A stretch of 64,000 bases of DNA from Rhabdophis nuchalis (GCA_039707465.1 CM077644.1:94903375-94967374); one strand, 5' to 3'; shown: positions 1 through 11,569, counted from the first letter of the stretch. The notes: generated by a model not told the origin, from the sequence alone. Program-made: numbers and translations.

Positions 1-555
1 TTCTGTAGCTCTGCACTAAAGGCTAAGTTGAACGTGAGCGTTGTCCAAACTCAACAGATTAAAAAAAACCATGTCTCTCCTTTCTCAAGAGACTCAGCAT
101 TAGTCTGTCAGTCTGTGAAAAATGTCAGCCCGAGAATCCTGTCTGCAAATTGTATTACCATGAAGTCCAAAGGGACAACCAGGCTGCCAGGATGACGTAT
201 TACTTAAAGGGCTCAACTTGGAGAGAAAACCACTCTCGGCCCATCTATCTCACAGGGCTCCTCTTGTGAGAATAACATTGGAGACAGGACTGCTATGGGA
301 TATGAACTCTGAACTCCAGTAGGATATAAATATAATAAAAAAGGTTGAGAACTCAACTCTTAAATTTAGTACTTAAAGTTTTGGTGACCAGATCTCAGGG
401 AATGACATATTTTTCCACTACATTTTGCTTCCTGCTTACAATTCCTCATATATTCAAAACTATTTTTGTGTGTATTTATTAATTTAATTATAGCCCACCT
501 TTATTATTTTTATTAATAACTCAAAATAGCAAACAGATCTAATGCAGCTTCCTTT
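1..555. other. intergenic, nothing recognised
   Basis: AT-rich vertebrate intergenic sequence. I see no coding frame of interest, no RNA gene and no clear transposon end. Confidence 0.4.
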
Positions 556-557
556 TT

Positions 558-722
558 CATCACAACAACAACAACAATAACAACTTTGTAAGGTGGATTG
601 AGCTGAGAGAAAATGACTGGCCCAAAGTCACCCAGCCGGCTTTCATACTAATGCGGGACTAGAACTCATAGTCTTCCAGTTTATAGCCTGGTGCCTTAAC
701 CATGAGACAAAACCGGCTCTCA
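558..722 (-). repeat. tRNA-derived SINE (antisense), CAA-rich tail
   Basis: Read on the minus strand this starts with a tRNA-like head (GTTAAGGCACCAG..., B-box-like GAGTTCTAGTCCCGC) and runs to GGCTGGGTGACTTTGGGCC and a TTG/CAA simple tail near 560-585. The same family is at 3079-3215. Its middle portion (CCCAAAGTCACCCAGCC ... GGGACTAGAACTCA on the plus strand) closely resembles the monomer of the satellite at 23-48 kb. Confidence 0.75.
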
Positions 723-1042
723 AGATGCTTAAAAGGGAAGAATCAGGGATGTCGTCTTCCCTTCACTTCCTTCTCTTCCTAACACAAAAAAATTACAACG
801 GACAAAATGTACCTGCTATCTCTTCAAAGAAAAACTACTGAGAACTTAGCCATACGTTCCTCTTCTCCAATCCTCAAAATAACCATGTAAGACTTAATCC
901 CAAATGTGTATACAAGTTACACTTAAAATTGTTTCTTTGATAATACGCCTTACTTATTTCTTTATCAATTCAGAAGAGAAATAATAATTCACGACTTGCT
1001 GGCTGGCTACATCAAACGCAATTTCATTGAGGGTTGCATCAG

Positions 1043-1370
1043 GGTTGTGATTGATCTCGGGGAAGCGGGGAGCATGGCCAGATATATGTGGCCAGCATGA
1101 TGACACTTGTGTTGGGGGGCATCTGGTGGCTCAACTGCTCTGGCAGCGAAAATGGGCTCCAGAGCTCCGTTTTCAGTTGGGACTGCCTCCTGCAACCCAC
1201 TGCGAGCAAAAATAGAGCTCGGAGGGCCACGTCCAGGCCTCATAAGCTCTGTTTTTGCTGGCAGAAGCACCATGGGCCAGTCCTTTGCTATTTCCAGGGC
1301 AGCCCATGGGCCAGATCTAAGCATCCTGTGGGCCGGATCCGGCCCCCAGGCCTTGAGTTTGACACCCCTC
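1043..1370. mobile_element. hAT-like nonautonomous DNA transposon fragment
   Basis: The right end reads GGCCTTGAGTTTGACACCCC, the inverted form of the common hAT terminus CAGGGGTGTCAAACTC. The GGCCGGATCCGGCCC core just inside is typical of this class of element. I could not fix the left end or a target-site duplication. Confidence 0.5.
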
Positions 1371-1379
1371 GATAAACAG

Positions 1380-2235
1380 TCGAACAATTACAGCAATTAA
1401 CAAAGGCTCGTACCAACCTACTCATTTCCAACCTCTTTTTTCAGTAATTTAAGCTGTTTTGAAGTAGCTTATATATCATGTGCTGTATCTCCACAGACTC
1501 GCAAATAATCTCTCCATAACTTTTTTCAGTTTCTTTTTAAATAATAGCATTATATGAATGATGGCAGCGTGCAACAGAATCTTTTCTACAAGGCTTCTAT
1601 TTCTCTTGCAAATTTGCAAAGAAATGAAGGTCGTGAACTTTTTAAGGTTAAACCAGTTTGGGTGGCAAAATTAAGCAGATGTGTAGCTCTCTCCCATGGA
1701 AACCAATGGCCCTTGGAAATGATTAACTTTGGTTCACAGTAAAGGGCATAACTAAACCAAAGAGCATATTAAAAGCCTACTGGTTTTATATCAATTTAAC
1801 AGACATGATTCTGCTTTCAGGATCCTAGGAACTGTAACTTTATGTGCGTGCTGAGAATTCTTTGCGAGACTTCCTTGCCTCCTGAAATGCATGTATCTTT
1901 TGAACCAGGTTAAAATTTGATCTTGTCTGCCACATGTTTCCAGCCGCAGGTATTAAGGTATTTTCAGGGCTAGTAGCCATTTATAGAGCTTTTCTCCATG
2001 AATTTACTATTTAAAGCCACTTTTACCCAATGCCCAAAAGACAGCCATTTTTATACATCATCTTTGAAAAAAATGTAAAATAAAGTTTACATAAAATAAA
2101 AGTATAAAAAATAGGTAAAAATACAAAATATATAAAAAAATAAAAACATGTCAAAATAATTGACTCCACATTAGGATATAGTCCCAAAAGTGCTTTTTTC
2201 AAGAGGCAGATTTTAAGAGGGAAAAGATTTTGCTT
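1380..2235. other. intergenic, nothing recognised
   Basis: AT-rich, with an A-rich low-complexity stretch near 2070-2150. There are no gene signals that I can support. Confidence 0.4.
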
Positions 2236-2241
2236 CTCATC

Positions 2242-2540
2242 TGTTGAGTCCCCAAGCCTATGTCCCAGACAGCTCGTCTGGTAACCTATGAGTCACCGCA
2301 TTCCGGAGCTGAGCCAGCAGCTGCAGTGATTAACAGAGACAAGCTGTCTGGAATCTGTCTGGAAAGGAGTTACAATGTTGCAAGTGCATTGCTAGGAGTT
2401 TCCTGCCTGGTAACTCTATATAAGAGGTTGCCAGAGAAGAAACCTTGCCAGTTGAATCTTGTGTGTGTTGTAAATAGTGTGAATAAACGTTCCTGTTGTT
2501 TTGACCATGCCTGAGTCGGAATCCTTTGTCTGATCTAACA
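2242..2540 (+). mobile_element. solo LTR with 5-bp TSD
   Basis: A 299-bp unit begins TGTTGAG and ends CTAACA (TG...CA). It is flanked by identical TCATC at 2237-2241 and 2541-2545. It contains a TATA box (TATATAA, 2417-2423) and a polyadenylation signal (AATAAA, 2482-2487) about 65 bp downstream, the order expected for U3-R-U5. No internal gag/pol sequence adjoins it, so it is a solo LTR left by recombination of an LTR retroelement. I cannot tell Gypsy from endogenous retrovirus. Confidence 0.75.
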
Positions 2541-2550
2541 TCATCCAAGA

Positions 2551-2610
2551 ACCTTCTTCACCTCTGAAGAAGCTTCTTGGATAAGAAGCAAAACCGCTTC
2601 AAAGAAAAAA
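2551..2610 (+). repeat. dispersed repeat with hammerhead-like core arrangement
   Basis: Right of the solo LTR is CTGAAGA (2564-2570), then a hairpin with stem GCTTCT (2572-2577) and AGAAGC (2584-2589), then an A-run. From memory this is a very common dispersed motif in vertebrate genomes. See the finding for the similarity to a hammerhead core and its weaknesses. Confidence 0.3.
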
Positions 2611-3078
2611 CAGAAAAGTCTAGTTGTCTCTTGAAAAAGGAACCTTTGGGACAACGATGACCTGGATGACCGAGAATCTCCATAGATAGTGGTAGGTTAC
2701 AGTGCTTTACTTGGTCTTGCTGCTCTCTACAGTCCCTCTGATATGGCCAGGAAGATGTACGGCAGCTCATCAATCCAGAGACACATATTGATTTAGGGAG
2801 CCCATAAATTCCTGGCCAGCCTTAGGTTGGTTAAGCTGGGCAACATCTTTGATAAAACAGGTGTTCTCCACTGCAGACATACGCTCTGTTGTTGGAAGGC
2901 TACATGTCACATAGTGGAGATTCAATGGTAGCTTTTTATATCCCCTGTTGAATTTTAGCAGCGTTGACCTAGCCCACTGTCCCCTCACTTGCCTTCTTAT
3001 TCATTTCCTGCTTTGGCCTACTGTTATTGCTTCTCTGTACTGTCTCCCATGTCCAGCATTTCAACACGGAGTCAGTCA

Positions 3079-3215
3079 GATCTAGTGGTTAAGGCACCAG
3101 TGTAGAAACCAAGACATCCTGAATTCTAGTCCTGCCTTAGGCATGAAAGCTGGCTGGGTAACTTTGGGCCAGTCACTTTCCCTCAGCCCAATTCCCTTGT
3201 GTCACTGATGTTGCT
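3079..3215 (+). repeat. tRNA-derived SINE
   Basis: Same family as 558-722 in the opposite orientation: AGTGGTTAAGGCACCAG, then GAATTCTAGTCCTGCC (B-box-like), then GGCTGGGTAACTTTGGGCC. It is diverged and probably inactive. Confidence 0.7.
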
Positions 3216-3246
3216 ATCTATTTCAATACTGAAACATCTGCTAGAA

Positions 3247-3920
3247 CAGAGGTCCCCAACCTTTCCTCTTGGTGGCACGGGCTGGCACGCTGTGTGTGTG
3301 TGGGGGGGGGGGATGGCAGGTGCACATGCACGCACAGAGCTCCATTGGAGTGGCAGGCACAGGCTCTCTCCATTCGCATAAATGGAGCTTCACATGTGAG
3401 TGCCCTCCACTCGTGCAAAGTTCCTTCCCCCTGAACTCCGGACCATCACGGACCTCCGCCTCTTCCGCCAGTGGTTGAAGAGGCACCTATTCCATCAAGC
3501 CGGCCTGGCCTAGCTCTTGGGCCCATTTTATATAGACTGTGCTCTAAATTGGTTGAGGTTTTTAATTAGTGGGATTTGTATTAAATTTTTAGCACATGGT
3601 TTCCTAAATTTAATCAGCTTTTATTGTGGTGTATTTTGTATGGTGTGTTTATTTATTTATTTTTATACTTGTTTTTAACTTCCTGTGCACCACCCTGAGT
3701 CCCTTCGGGGAGATAGGTTGCGGTTTATAAATCAAATAAATCAAATTAAATCAAATTAAATCAAATGGCGTTTCGAGCATCAACATAAGTGTTTTCTCCA
3801 CTCAAGTACCCTCCACTCGCACAAGTGGAGCTTCACAGACAGGCACACTTGCCCGTTAGTCGTGCAAGTCGAGCTTCACTGGTTTCGAACAGGCTGTGGC
3901 CTGGAGATTGGGGACCCCTC
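3247..3920. mobile_element. hAT nonautonomous element hosting an L2 tail
   Basis: Ends CAGAGGTCCCCAACC and, inverted, ATTGGGGACCCCTC, flanked by TGCTAGAA on both sides (3239-3246 and 3921-3928), a perfect 8-bp duplication typical of hAT insertion. The interior carries repeated CACTCGCACAAGTGGAGCTTCAC-like blocks and is interrupted by an L2 3' end (about 3412-3775). Confidence 0.75.
3412..3775 (+). mobile_element. L2 LINE 3' end fragment
   Basis: It starts in the last codons of the L2 reverse transcriptase frame (ends with the HLAGLA-like tail) and runs through the L2 3' UTR. The conserved 3' hairpin CACCCTGAGTCCCTTCGGGG is present, followed by an ATCAA-rich tail. It sits inside the hAT at 3247-3920 and is therefore younger than that hAT copy. 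Confidence 0.75.
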
Positions 3921-4051
3921 TGCTAGAAAACTACCAAGCTCAGAGAATACCAAGAACCCCATCATAATCAGTTTACTAGATAGAAGAATTTACAAGGAAT
4001 GTAATGAAGCTTAAGAATGTAAACAAAGCAGAGGCTAGCTTGCAAGGAACA

Positions 4052-4306
4052 CAGTGGTGGGTTCCTGCCGGTTTGGACCAGTTCAGCCAAACTGTTAGTG
4101 GTATGGTATGGCGGGTTGGGTCTCTGGAACTGACAGCGATCCAGGCTTGCCACGCCCCCAAACTGGTTCCCCAGTTGCCACAATCACCGCTGCCATCTTG
4201 TTTTTCAGTTCTGCGCATGAGCAGAACAACTTTAATTGAACTGTGCATGCTCATGAAGCACGCATGCGAGTGAGCCAGCAGTAAAGCTGGGCAGAACCCA
4301 CCCCTG
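4052..4306. mobile_element. hAT MITE (CAGTGGTGGGTT family)
   Basis: 255 bp beginning CAGTGGTGGGTTCCTGCC and ending GCAGAACCCACCCCTG. It is flanked by AAGGAACA at 4044-4051 and 4307-4314 (perfect 8-bp TSD). The same family recurs at 6565, 7330, 13872, 52188 and 57975. Confidence 0.85.
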
Positions 4307-4565
4307 AAGGAACACTTCAAAAAAAAAAAATCCCATCCAGAATCAGTCCAAAGCTTCAGAGCCAGATTAAGGTTGTCAGTCTAAAGGTCACTGGTTCAAG
4401 ACGCAGAATCCACAGGAGTGTCATGCACAAGCCACAAGTCAGGCATTGTTTCCAGGAAAAAGAACAGTGCCAAAGTACCGTAGATCCTTATATAGGCTGC
4501 AGTCTGCTATCCCTAATCAGAAGGTTTACTTCTTTTGATTGGCGAGGAGCTTAATAGGGCTTTTC

Positions 4566-4686
4566 CAGGGGTCTCCAACCTTTGCAACTTTAAGTCTGAA
4601 GGACTTCAGCTCCCAGCTTTGCTGGCTGGAGAATTCTGGGAGCTTAAGTCCTTCAGACTTAAAGTTGCAAAGGTTGGAGACCCCTG
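4566..4686. mobile_element. palindromic hAT MITE
   Basis: 121-bp near-palindrome, CAGGGGTCTCCAACC at one end and its inverse at the other, with an arm of about 45 bp. It is flanked by GGCTTTTC at 4558-4565 and 4687-4694 (perfect 8-bp TSD). Confidence 0.85.
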
Positions 4687-4869
4687 GGCTTTTCTATTCT
4701 GCTCTTCGCTCATTGTGTGCATGGACCAAGAGGTCATCCTCCTCTGAATCTTCCATCTGCTCAGGTGTTGCTTGGGGGTTGATCATGTGATTCTTCCTAA
4801 ATCTGACATACCAAGATCCAGCTCTTCAGCATGAGATTCAGACTCAGAGTCTGAGTCCTGACCCTAGAC

Positions 4870-4980
4870 CAGGGGTCTGCAAAGTCGGCTCTTTTAAGAC
4901 TGGTGGACTTCAACTCTCAGAGTTGAATTCTGGGAGTTGAAGTCCACCAGTCTTAAAAGAGCCGACTTTGCAGACCCCTG
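4870..4980. mobile_element. palindromic hAT MITE
   Basis: 111-bp inverted repeat, CAGGGGTCTGCAAAGTCGG and its exact inverse, with a nearly perfect stem of about 48 bp and a short centre. The flanks CCCTAGAC and GTCTAGAC share CTAGAC, a slightly decayed duplication. Confidence 0.75.
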
Positions 4981-5859
4981 GTCTAGACCATGACAGCCAG
5001 CTCCTAACAAGCAAGGGTCTTGTAACTTGACAGCTTTAAGACTCCTAACAAGCAAAGTCAACAGAGAGTCTGGTAGTAAACCTGTGGTCACATGAAGCCT
5101 CACCTAACAACCACTTCCATTGAAAACAAAATTGTGGGTCCCAATTACAGTCATGAAGGGAGGATTACCTGTATAGCCTATCTCAATAAAAGTAGCCAAT
5201 GACATCCTGTGGAGTTGATTTCATGGTCTGTTCTACCTAGTGGGGCTGCGAGTAGCCTGTGGAATTAGCAGCCTAAGGAATGAAAACAGTAATATACATG
5301 GCCACACAAAATCCCTGGTCAGCAAAAACAGTGGGAAATCTGCAAAGCTGGTGGCAGAACCAGCAACACACAACAGACAGAACTTAGCATTCTCAATATA
5401 AATAGATGTTCTGGGCAGCGAAAGAGATTTCAAAAGACTGCCAACCCATGTCTATAAGGTGCGAGCGCAAGTCCTAATAACAGCTTTGGAAAGTGCCAAT
5501 CAGGTGCTAGATGGGCAGATGCCTCTGCAGAAGCCAGGTGTCCTGTCTCTCATGCCAACCAAAATGGCTATGGGGGAAAAAAAGACTGCGCTCACAGCAG
5601 TCCACAGTATGACTTTACGTTGCCTCAGCTATGAACTGAGGTGAAACAAAGGCATGAGGAAAGGAAGGAGTCCCTGTGGATTTTATTCCAATGGTCATCG
5701 CTGGCTCTAGGGGCATCCCTCATCTCCATTTCAAGGCCATGAGCCAATGCTGTCTGAAGATGTTTCCACAATCATGTGTCCAGCATGATGTCTTAGAATG
5801 CTGTTTCCTCCCCACCAAAGTGGTCCCTATTTATCTATTCATATTTAATACAATAATAC

Positions 5860-6430
5860 AATAGCAGAGTTGGAAGGGACCTTGGAGGTCATCTAGTCCA
5901 ACTCCCTGCCTAGGCAGGAAACCCTATGCCATTTCAGACAAATGGCTATCCAACATCTTCTTGAAGACTTGCAGTGTTGGGGCATTCACAACTTCTGGAG
6001 ACAAGCTGTTCCACTGATGAATTGTCCCAACTGTCAGGAAATTTCTCCTCAGTTCTAAGTTGCTTCTCTCCTTGATTAGTTTCCACTCATTGCTTCTTGT
6101 CCTATCCTCAGGCGCTTTGAAGAATAGTTTGACTCCCTCTTCTTTGTGGCAACCCCTGAGATATTGGAACACTGCTATCATGTCTCCCCTAATCCTTCTT
6201 TTCATTAAACTAGACATACCCAGTTCCTGCAGTCGTTCCTCATATGTTTTAGTCTCCAGTCCCCTAATCATCTTTGTTGCTCTTTTCTGCACTCTTTCTA
6301 CAGTCTCCATATCTTTTCTACATTGTGGCGACCAAAACTGAATGCAGTATTCCAAGTGTGGCCTTACCAAGGCATTATAAAGTGGTATTAACACTTCACG
6401 TGATCTTGATTCTATCCCTCAAAATTTGCA
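5860..6430 (-). mobile_element. CR1 LINE 3' fragment
   Basis: On the minus strand, 5924-6394 encodes an open 156-residue C-terminus of the CR1 reverse transcriptase (LVRPHLEYCIQFW, RATKMIRGLE, LRRNFLTVG, WNSLSPEVVNAPTLQVFKK). It is followed by the CR1 3' end (GATGACCTCCAAGGTCCC as minus-strand text) and an ATTGT-type tail near 5855-5870. The intact frame suggests a fairly recent, 5'-truncated insertion. It is not a host gene. Confidence 0.85.
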
Positions 6431-6564
6431 TACTTTTGAACTGTGAGGTGGGCAGGGGCTAAGCAAAGATGGGAATTCCCCATCACATGACATTTGGGTC
6501 TCAAACTCAGGCTGTTGGTTTTCCAGCCAACAAATCCAGAGTCATACTTTCTGAGCCATCACAT

Positions 6565-7179
6565 CAGTGGTGGGTTTCAAAATTTTTTAGAACCTCTACT
6601 GTAGGTGTGGCCTGCTTTGTGGGAGTGGCTTGCCGGCCATGTGACCGGGTGGGAGTGGATTGACAGCTATGTGACTGGGTGGGTGTGGCCAACTTGTAAA
6701 ATGTGGTGAAACTCACTTAACAACGCTCTTGCTTAGCAACCAAAATGAAACTCTGGCATTTGAAGCACGCAAGTCTCAAAACTGTCAAGTTACAAGACCC
6801 TTGCACCCATAACCCTTTAGAACCCCCCACCAGGGGTGTTCAAACTTGACAGATTTAAGACTTATGGACTTCAACTCCCAGAATTCCTCCTCCAGTCATG
6901 TTGGCTCAGGAATTTTGGCATTGAAGCATGCAAGTCTTAAAGCTGTCAAGTTACAAGACCCTTGCACCCCTAACCCCTTAGAAAAAAACCCCAGGGGTGT
7001 TCAATCTTGACAGCTTTAAGACTTGTGGACTTCAACTCCCAGAATTCCTCCTCTCGCTCTTCATCTTGATGATGTGCGGACGGGTCGGGGGAGGGAGCTG
7101 GAACCGGTTCTAAAGGGCACTGTAGATTTGTGGAACCTCTTCTATAAAAGAGGTTAGAACTGGCAGGAACCCACCCCTG
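6565..7179. mobile_element. hAT nonautonomous element (CAGTGGTGGGTT family)
   Basis: 615 bp, starting CAGTGGTGGGTTTC and ending GGAACCCACCCCTG, with CATCACAT at 6557-6564 and 7180-7187 (perfect 8-bp TSD). The interior holds two copies of a GGGGTGTTCAA...CTTGACAG...TTTAAGACTT block (about 6833-6900 and 6990-7050), pieces of the palindromic MITE family. Confidence 0.85.
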
Positions 7180-7329
7180 CATCACATCATCAATGTCATG
7201 AAGGGGTCCTTTCAGTTCGGAAGCAAGGGAGACGCCTTTTCTCACTTTCAGTGCTGGTTTTAGAGATTGGCGCAAATTGGTGCAGCAATTCTGAAGTAAA
7301 ACAAACAGCCATTTCAACCAAATCAGAGG

Positions 7330-7612
7330 CAGAGGTGGTATTCAGCAGGTTCTGACCAGTTCTGGAAAACTGGTAGTGGACATTTGGAATAGTTCAGAGA
7401 ACCAGTAAATACCACCTCTGACTGACCCCGCCCCCACCTATTCTCTGCCTCCCGAATCCCAGCTGATTGGGAGGAAATGGGGATTTTGCAGTAACCTTCC
7501 CCTGGAAGGCGGTGGGAATAAAGATTTTACAAGCCACGCCCACCAAACCATGACATAGCCACCAAATCACGTCCACAGAACTGGTAGTAAAAAAATTTAA
7601 ATCCCACCACTG
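7330..7612. mobile_element. hAT MITE, diverged member
   Basis: 283 bp from CAGAGGTGGTATTCAGC to AAATCCCACCACTG. The flanks ATCAGAGG (7322-7329) and ATCAGAGA (7613-7620) match at 7 of 8 bases. Confidence 0.7.
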
Positions 7613-7639
7613 ATCAGAGAGTCTTCTGCCAGAACTTTT

Positions 7640-9390
7640 GGTAAGATCTACTGCAGCTTTAAAGTGCTACAATTCCAGACTAGAGCAGACTTTAATCCCA
7701 CTGCCTCTAGTTGGGAGGCTAACTGGATATCAGCTGCAAACCTCAGGAATGCAGTGAAATGTTGCACAAATTTGAGTGTTCTTGGACATTGCTTGTATAT
7801 TGGGAGATATCTAAAGCCATGTGGCACACAAACACTCCATATTCAGTGAAGAGGGAGGAAAAAAGCAAAGAGGCACTCTGAATCTACAGGATTTTGTTCC
7901 ATCACATACAGAGTGCTTTTATTATTCAGTGCTTATAGAAAATTCTCTTCCTGGAACCCTTTGATTCCAATACTCCAATTTTTTAAAAAATGGAATTTCC
8001 TATTTCCCCCCACAACTGCCAAGCTGCTGAGTTTTGTAGCCATCCTCCCAGAAGGCAGAAAAGAAATAAAAGTCAGATTCTATCACAGGTCTTCAGAAGC
8101 TGGGCTACAAAAGAAAACCTTAGGAGGTCTCAGTATTTAACCATATGTGAAATCAAATGAAAAAACCACATCAGCTACGAGCATACTGTGACAAGGGAGG
8201 GATGCACTATCAGATCAGTCATCTCCTGGTGTTTCCTTGCAACGTTAAGGAAGTGGTTGCCACTGCCTTCTATCAACCAGAAGGAAGTCAACAGGCACGG
8301 GATTCTCCAGTTATTTGGGATTCTCCAGGACTCACCACATACAAGTACTAACCAAGGCTGACCCTACTTAGCTACTGAGATTTGCCAAGGTCAATTAGGT
8401 GATGCTGCCTGCTGAGGCTATTATACCAGCCAGAAAATGGAAACACAACATTCAACAGCTACCTGCTATAATCTATAAAAATAGCCCCACTAATGCCTGC
8501 AGGTTTCAAAAGCAGACATAAATGGAGCTATTCACCAAGACTCCATTATACTCTTTCACAGGTAATGTGACTGATTCTTTTTATAAAATTTTCACTCGAG
8601 TTAGCAGCTGCTGTATGTTCAAAGGCAACTGGGAAATATTACAAGCCCCGAACTTTACTCATTGTTATTCTGGAAAAGGCAGGTTCTTCTTTTTTTTTTT
8701 TTTGATGCAACTTTTCTTACAACAATGTGCACTAAGGAAAGCAGGTAGCTGCCTCAGTAGAGAGCTGTAAGATATACAGAGGTAGCAAGCTACAGGATAA
8801 TTTGTTCTACAAATTTGTGAGTGGGTCCCCATCCCCATAAGGTGCTTCAGATTTAATAATGCATGCTATGAACAGATGGCCAGAATATCAATCACCTGAA
8901 CTGTTGTTTCATTAGAATGAACACTGGACTTTGAATGCGTAGCACAAGAGCAAAACAAAACCCATATGAGATACATCAGTCATCACATACACAAGAAGCT
9001 AACCTTGTTTGGACCTGTTTTGCTCACAGCCATATGTTTCTTCCCATCATTCTGATACAGGGTGACATCAATCAAAAGGTGACAGTTGATTTTCTGCATC
9101 AGACCAAGGTAGATCCAATGCAGTCATTTGCCTCCAGTAACAGAGTAGAGTCTCGTTGAGTTCGCAAATGGACATTATCTGGCTTCTGTTCATAGTCCTC
9201 AGCATACTTCCATAATGAGAATCTCTCTAGCAAAGGCGTTCCCATGTTAGAATAGGAAAATTCTAAGTTCAATTCTCTTAATTCCAGATAGTTTTTGGGA
9301 AATCTCTTGCTTGAAACACCAATGTGAAAAATCCTAGGAGCAAGGAAACTACAATTTCCATCCGTAGGAGATACCTTCCTATTTCTTTGT
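7640..9390. other. intergenic, nothing recognised
   Basis: Mixed-composition sequence with a T-run near 8690-8703. I cannot assign any coding exon, RNA or transposon here. Confidence 0.35.
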
Positions 9391-9398
9391 ATCCTGTA

Positions 9399-9570
9399 CA
9401 GGTAGCGCCCTCAACTTACAACCATAATTGAGCCCAGAATTATGATTATGAGCCATTCTGGTTGTTAAGTGGGCCATTATATGACCAACCTGATTTTGCA
9501 ACATTTTCTGCAGTAATTGTTAAGTGTATCCAGGGTCATTAAGGAAATGCCACAGCTATTAAGGAACCCA
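9399..9570. mobile_element. Tigger-like (Tc1/mariner) MITE, truncated
   Basis: Starts ACAGGTAGCGCCCTCAACTTACAACC and continues AATTGAGCCCAGAATT and TTGTTAAGTG, the motif series of a common squamate mariner/Tigger MITE. It is clearer at 17792. The right end is not found. Confidence 0.55.
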
Positions 9571-9801
9571 ATGTCCACAATGTGGATTTGTTTGTTTTTT
9601 GCCAGAAAACAGAACTAAATGCCCAGTTTCCTGCAAACAGAAAACACCCCATCACAAACCACAGTTTTATACTTTGACTAAAACCAACTCCATTGTTGGC
9701 TAGTTATAACTGTTTGCATGACATGTTCGCCTCCATAATCCAATTTAGACTGCCATGACAACATAGCCATGGTTTTTGTTTTACTTCTCTATGTATTATA
9801 A

Positions 9802-9939
9802 CAGTGGTTCTCAACCTTCCCAATGCCAAGATCCTTTAATACAGTTCCTCATGTTGTGGTGACCCCCAACCATAAAATTGGTGACTCAGTTCCTAAGACC
9901 ATTGAAAAGGGGTCCTGACCCACAGGTTGAGAACCACTG
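9802..9939. mobile_element. SPIN-type hAT MITE
   Basis: 138 bp beginning CAGTGGTTCTCAACCTTCC and ending CAGGTTGAGAACCACTG. Inside are TTTAATACAGTTCCTCATG and GTGGTGACCCCCAACCATAA, which match my memory of the nonautonomous SPIN (SPACE INVADERS) hAT family. The interior is shorter than usual. The flanks TATTATAA (9794-9801) and AATTATAA (9940-9947) agree at 7 of 8 bases. Confidence 0.75.
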
Positions 9940-10184
9940 AATTATAAGTAGTTCTGGGTTGCTTCAATGAATTTAAGTGGCTTAGAAGAAAAACAAAATA
10001 CTAATAAGGCAGTACAAATTATTCAATCAACATTAATGCTGAGAAAGACACAATAAACAGTGCCATACACATCTTAAGAATACACATCCTTTACCACTGA
10101 ATGCATACCAAATCATGCTATATTTTGGTTTTCCATATTTACAATTTATATCTTGGGGTTTGCCAATCATTCTATAAGCTATAG

Positions 10185-10284
10185 CAGGGGTCTGCAAAAT
10201 TGGCTCTTTTAAGACTGGTGGACTTCAACTCCCAGAATTCCCCAGCCAGCTATGTCTTAAAAGAGCCAACTTTGCAGACCCCTG
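10185..10284. mobile_element. palindromic hAT MITE
   Basis: 100-bp palindromic element (CAGGGGTCTGCAAAATTGG to GCAGACCCCTG). It has a perfect 8-bp duplication AGCTATAG at 10177-10184 and 10285-10292. Confidence 0.85.
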
Positions 10285-10806
10285 AGCTATAGGAAAAAAA
10301 ACGGATATACATGTTTTTTTAAAAATAACTAAGTGTGGTGCTCTACAATTATAGAGAGGTTCTTCCATAGTTTTTGAAAAAAGACTTAAGTATTTAGGGG
10401 AACAGTCTAGATGTGCATAGCTTTGTATTTTCCCACTGCAGATCTTGAATTGGTAACCATCTGCTCAGTGTTTGTGACAATCCAACCATGTCACATCTGT
10501 TTCCTTTTCCTAAATTCCCAAATCAGGTGAGGCACAGACGTTTGAAGACACTTTCGGCTTAAAAGGTCTGAAAAAGAAACTAAATCTCCCCCTCGAATTA
10601 ATAGTCATAATCATCATGGAGGAGGAATCTTTCTCCACAATATTGTTCTCCTGAACCATATTAAGACTTTTTGGTCATTTATAAAATAATTGTCTCTTGC
10701 CTTTCAGCGAAATGTGACTCAAGACATATTACAATTTGAAAAGAAACAACATATCCTAAGCACTATATACTGGAAAAGATCGCATAGGCAACAGTACTCA
10801 TGTAGT

Positions 10807-10940
10807 GACTTATCACAACTTGCTTAAGTACCCAGACTTAAGACTTATCACAACTTGCTTAATTACCCAGACTTAAGACTTATCACAACTTGCTTAAGTA
10901 CCCAGACTTAAGACTTATCACAACTTGCTTAAGTACCCAG
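10807..10940. repeat. 35-bp minisatellite, about 4 copies
   Basis: Consecutive units begin GACTTATCACAACTTGCTTA and end CCCAGACTTAA. Four near-identical copies are present; the last diverges after CCCAG. The low divergence suggests recent slippage or unequal exchange. Confidence 0.9.
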
Positions 10941-10984
10941 CAGTAAAGGGTGGGCGGGGGTGGGTGGGGAATCTAATGTCATAG

Positions 10985-11140
10985 AGTGGTTAGGGTCTTG
11001 AACTTGTTTTTTCATATTGCGTTGTTCTATTCTGCTTTGCTATGTTGTGAGCTGCCCACTCAGGCAGAATCTAAATTGAATGAATGAATGAATGAATGAA
11101 TGAATGAATGAATGAATGAATGAATGAATGAATGAATGAC
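10985..11140 (+). repeat. LINE-like 3' tail with (GAAT)n
   Basis: GTTGTGAGCTGCCCACTCAG resembles the 3' UTR hairpin region of L2-like reptile LINEs. It runs into about 15 GAAT repeats (11078-11140), consistent with a simple-repeat LINE tail. Confidence 0.5.
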
Positions 11141-11329
11141 AAAAAATTCACCTCTTTTTGATGTTTTCACAAGTTTTACAGCCCAGGTAGACTACAACCT
11201 GGATGGCAGAAATCTTTTTACGCTCATTGGATTTTTCTCTTTTCTTTTCTTTCTTTTCTTTTCTTTTCTTTTTTCTGGCTAAGATTCAAATACCTATGGC
11301 AGAATGAACTGGGCGTCTGATGCAGCTGG

Positions 11330-11560
11330 TACAGTGGTTGAACTATGTGTCTTAATAAATGTGATTATCTCAACTGTGAATTTTTATATATTTTATGGTT
11401 CTGTTAATATCCTTTTTATATTGTTCTTCTCTTGCTTTTAAATAGCTGTGTTATTTTTGTTGTATTGTTCTGTTCAGCTGTTTGTAAGTCATCCAGAGTC
11501 ATATATGTGAGATGGGCAACTATAGAAATTTGAATGATAAATAAATAAAATCGTTTCCAT
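11330..11560 (+). repeat. LINE-like 3' tail with (ATAA)n
   Basis: TAAGTCATCCAGAGTCATAT, then GGGCAACTATAGAAATTTGA, then ATAAATAAATAAA is the pattern of a second LINE 3' tail type. It is preceded by a pyrimidine microsatellite (TTTTC)n at about 11236-11275. Confidence 0.45.
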
Positions 11561-11569
11561 CCGCAAGTG

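Noticed and set aside
1007..1400. Overlapping frames of 95-126 residues
   Set aside because: They cover a hAT fragment and have no conserved motif or splice context.
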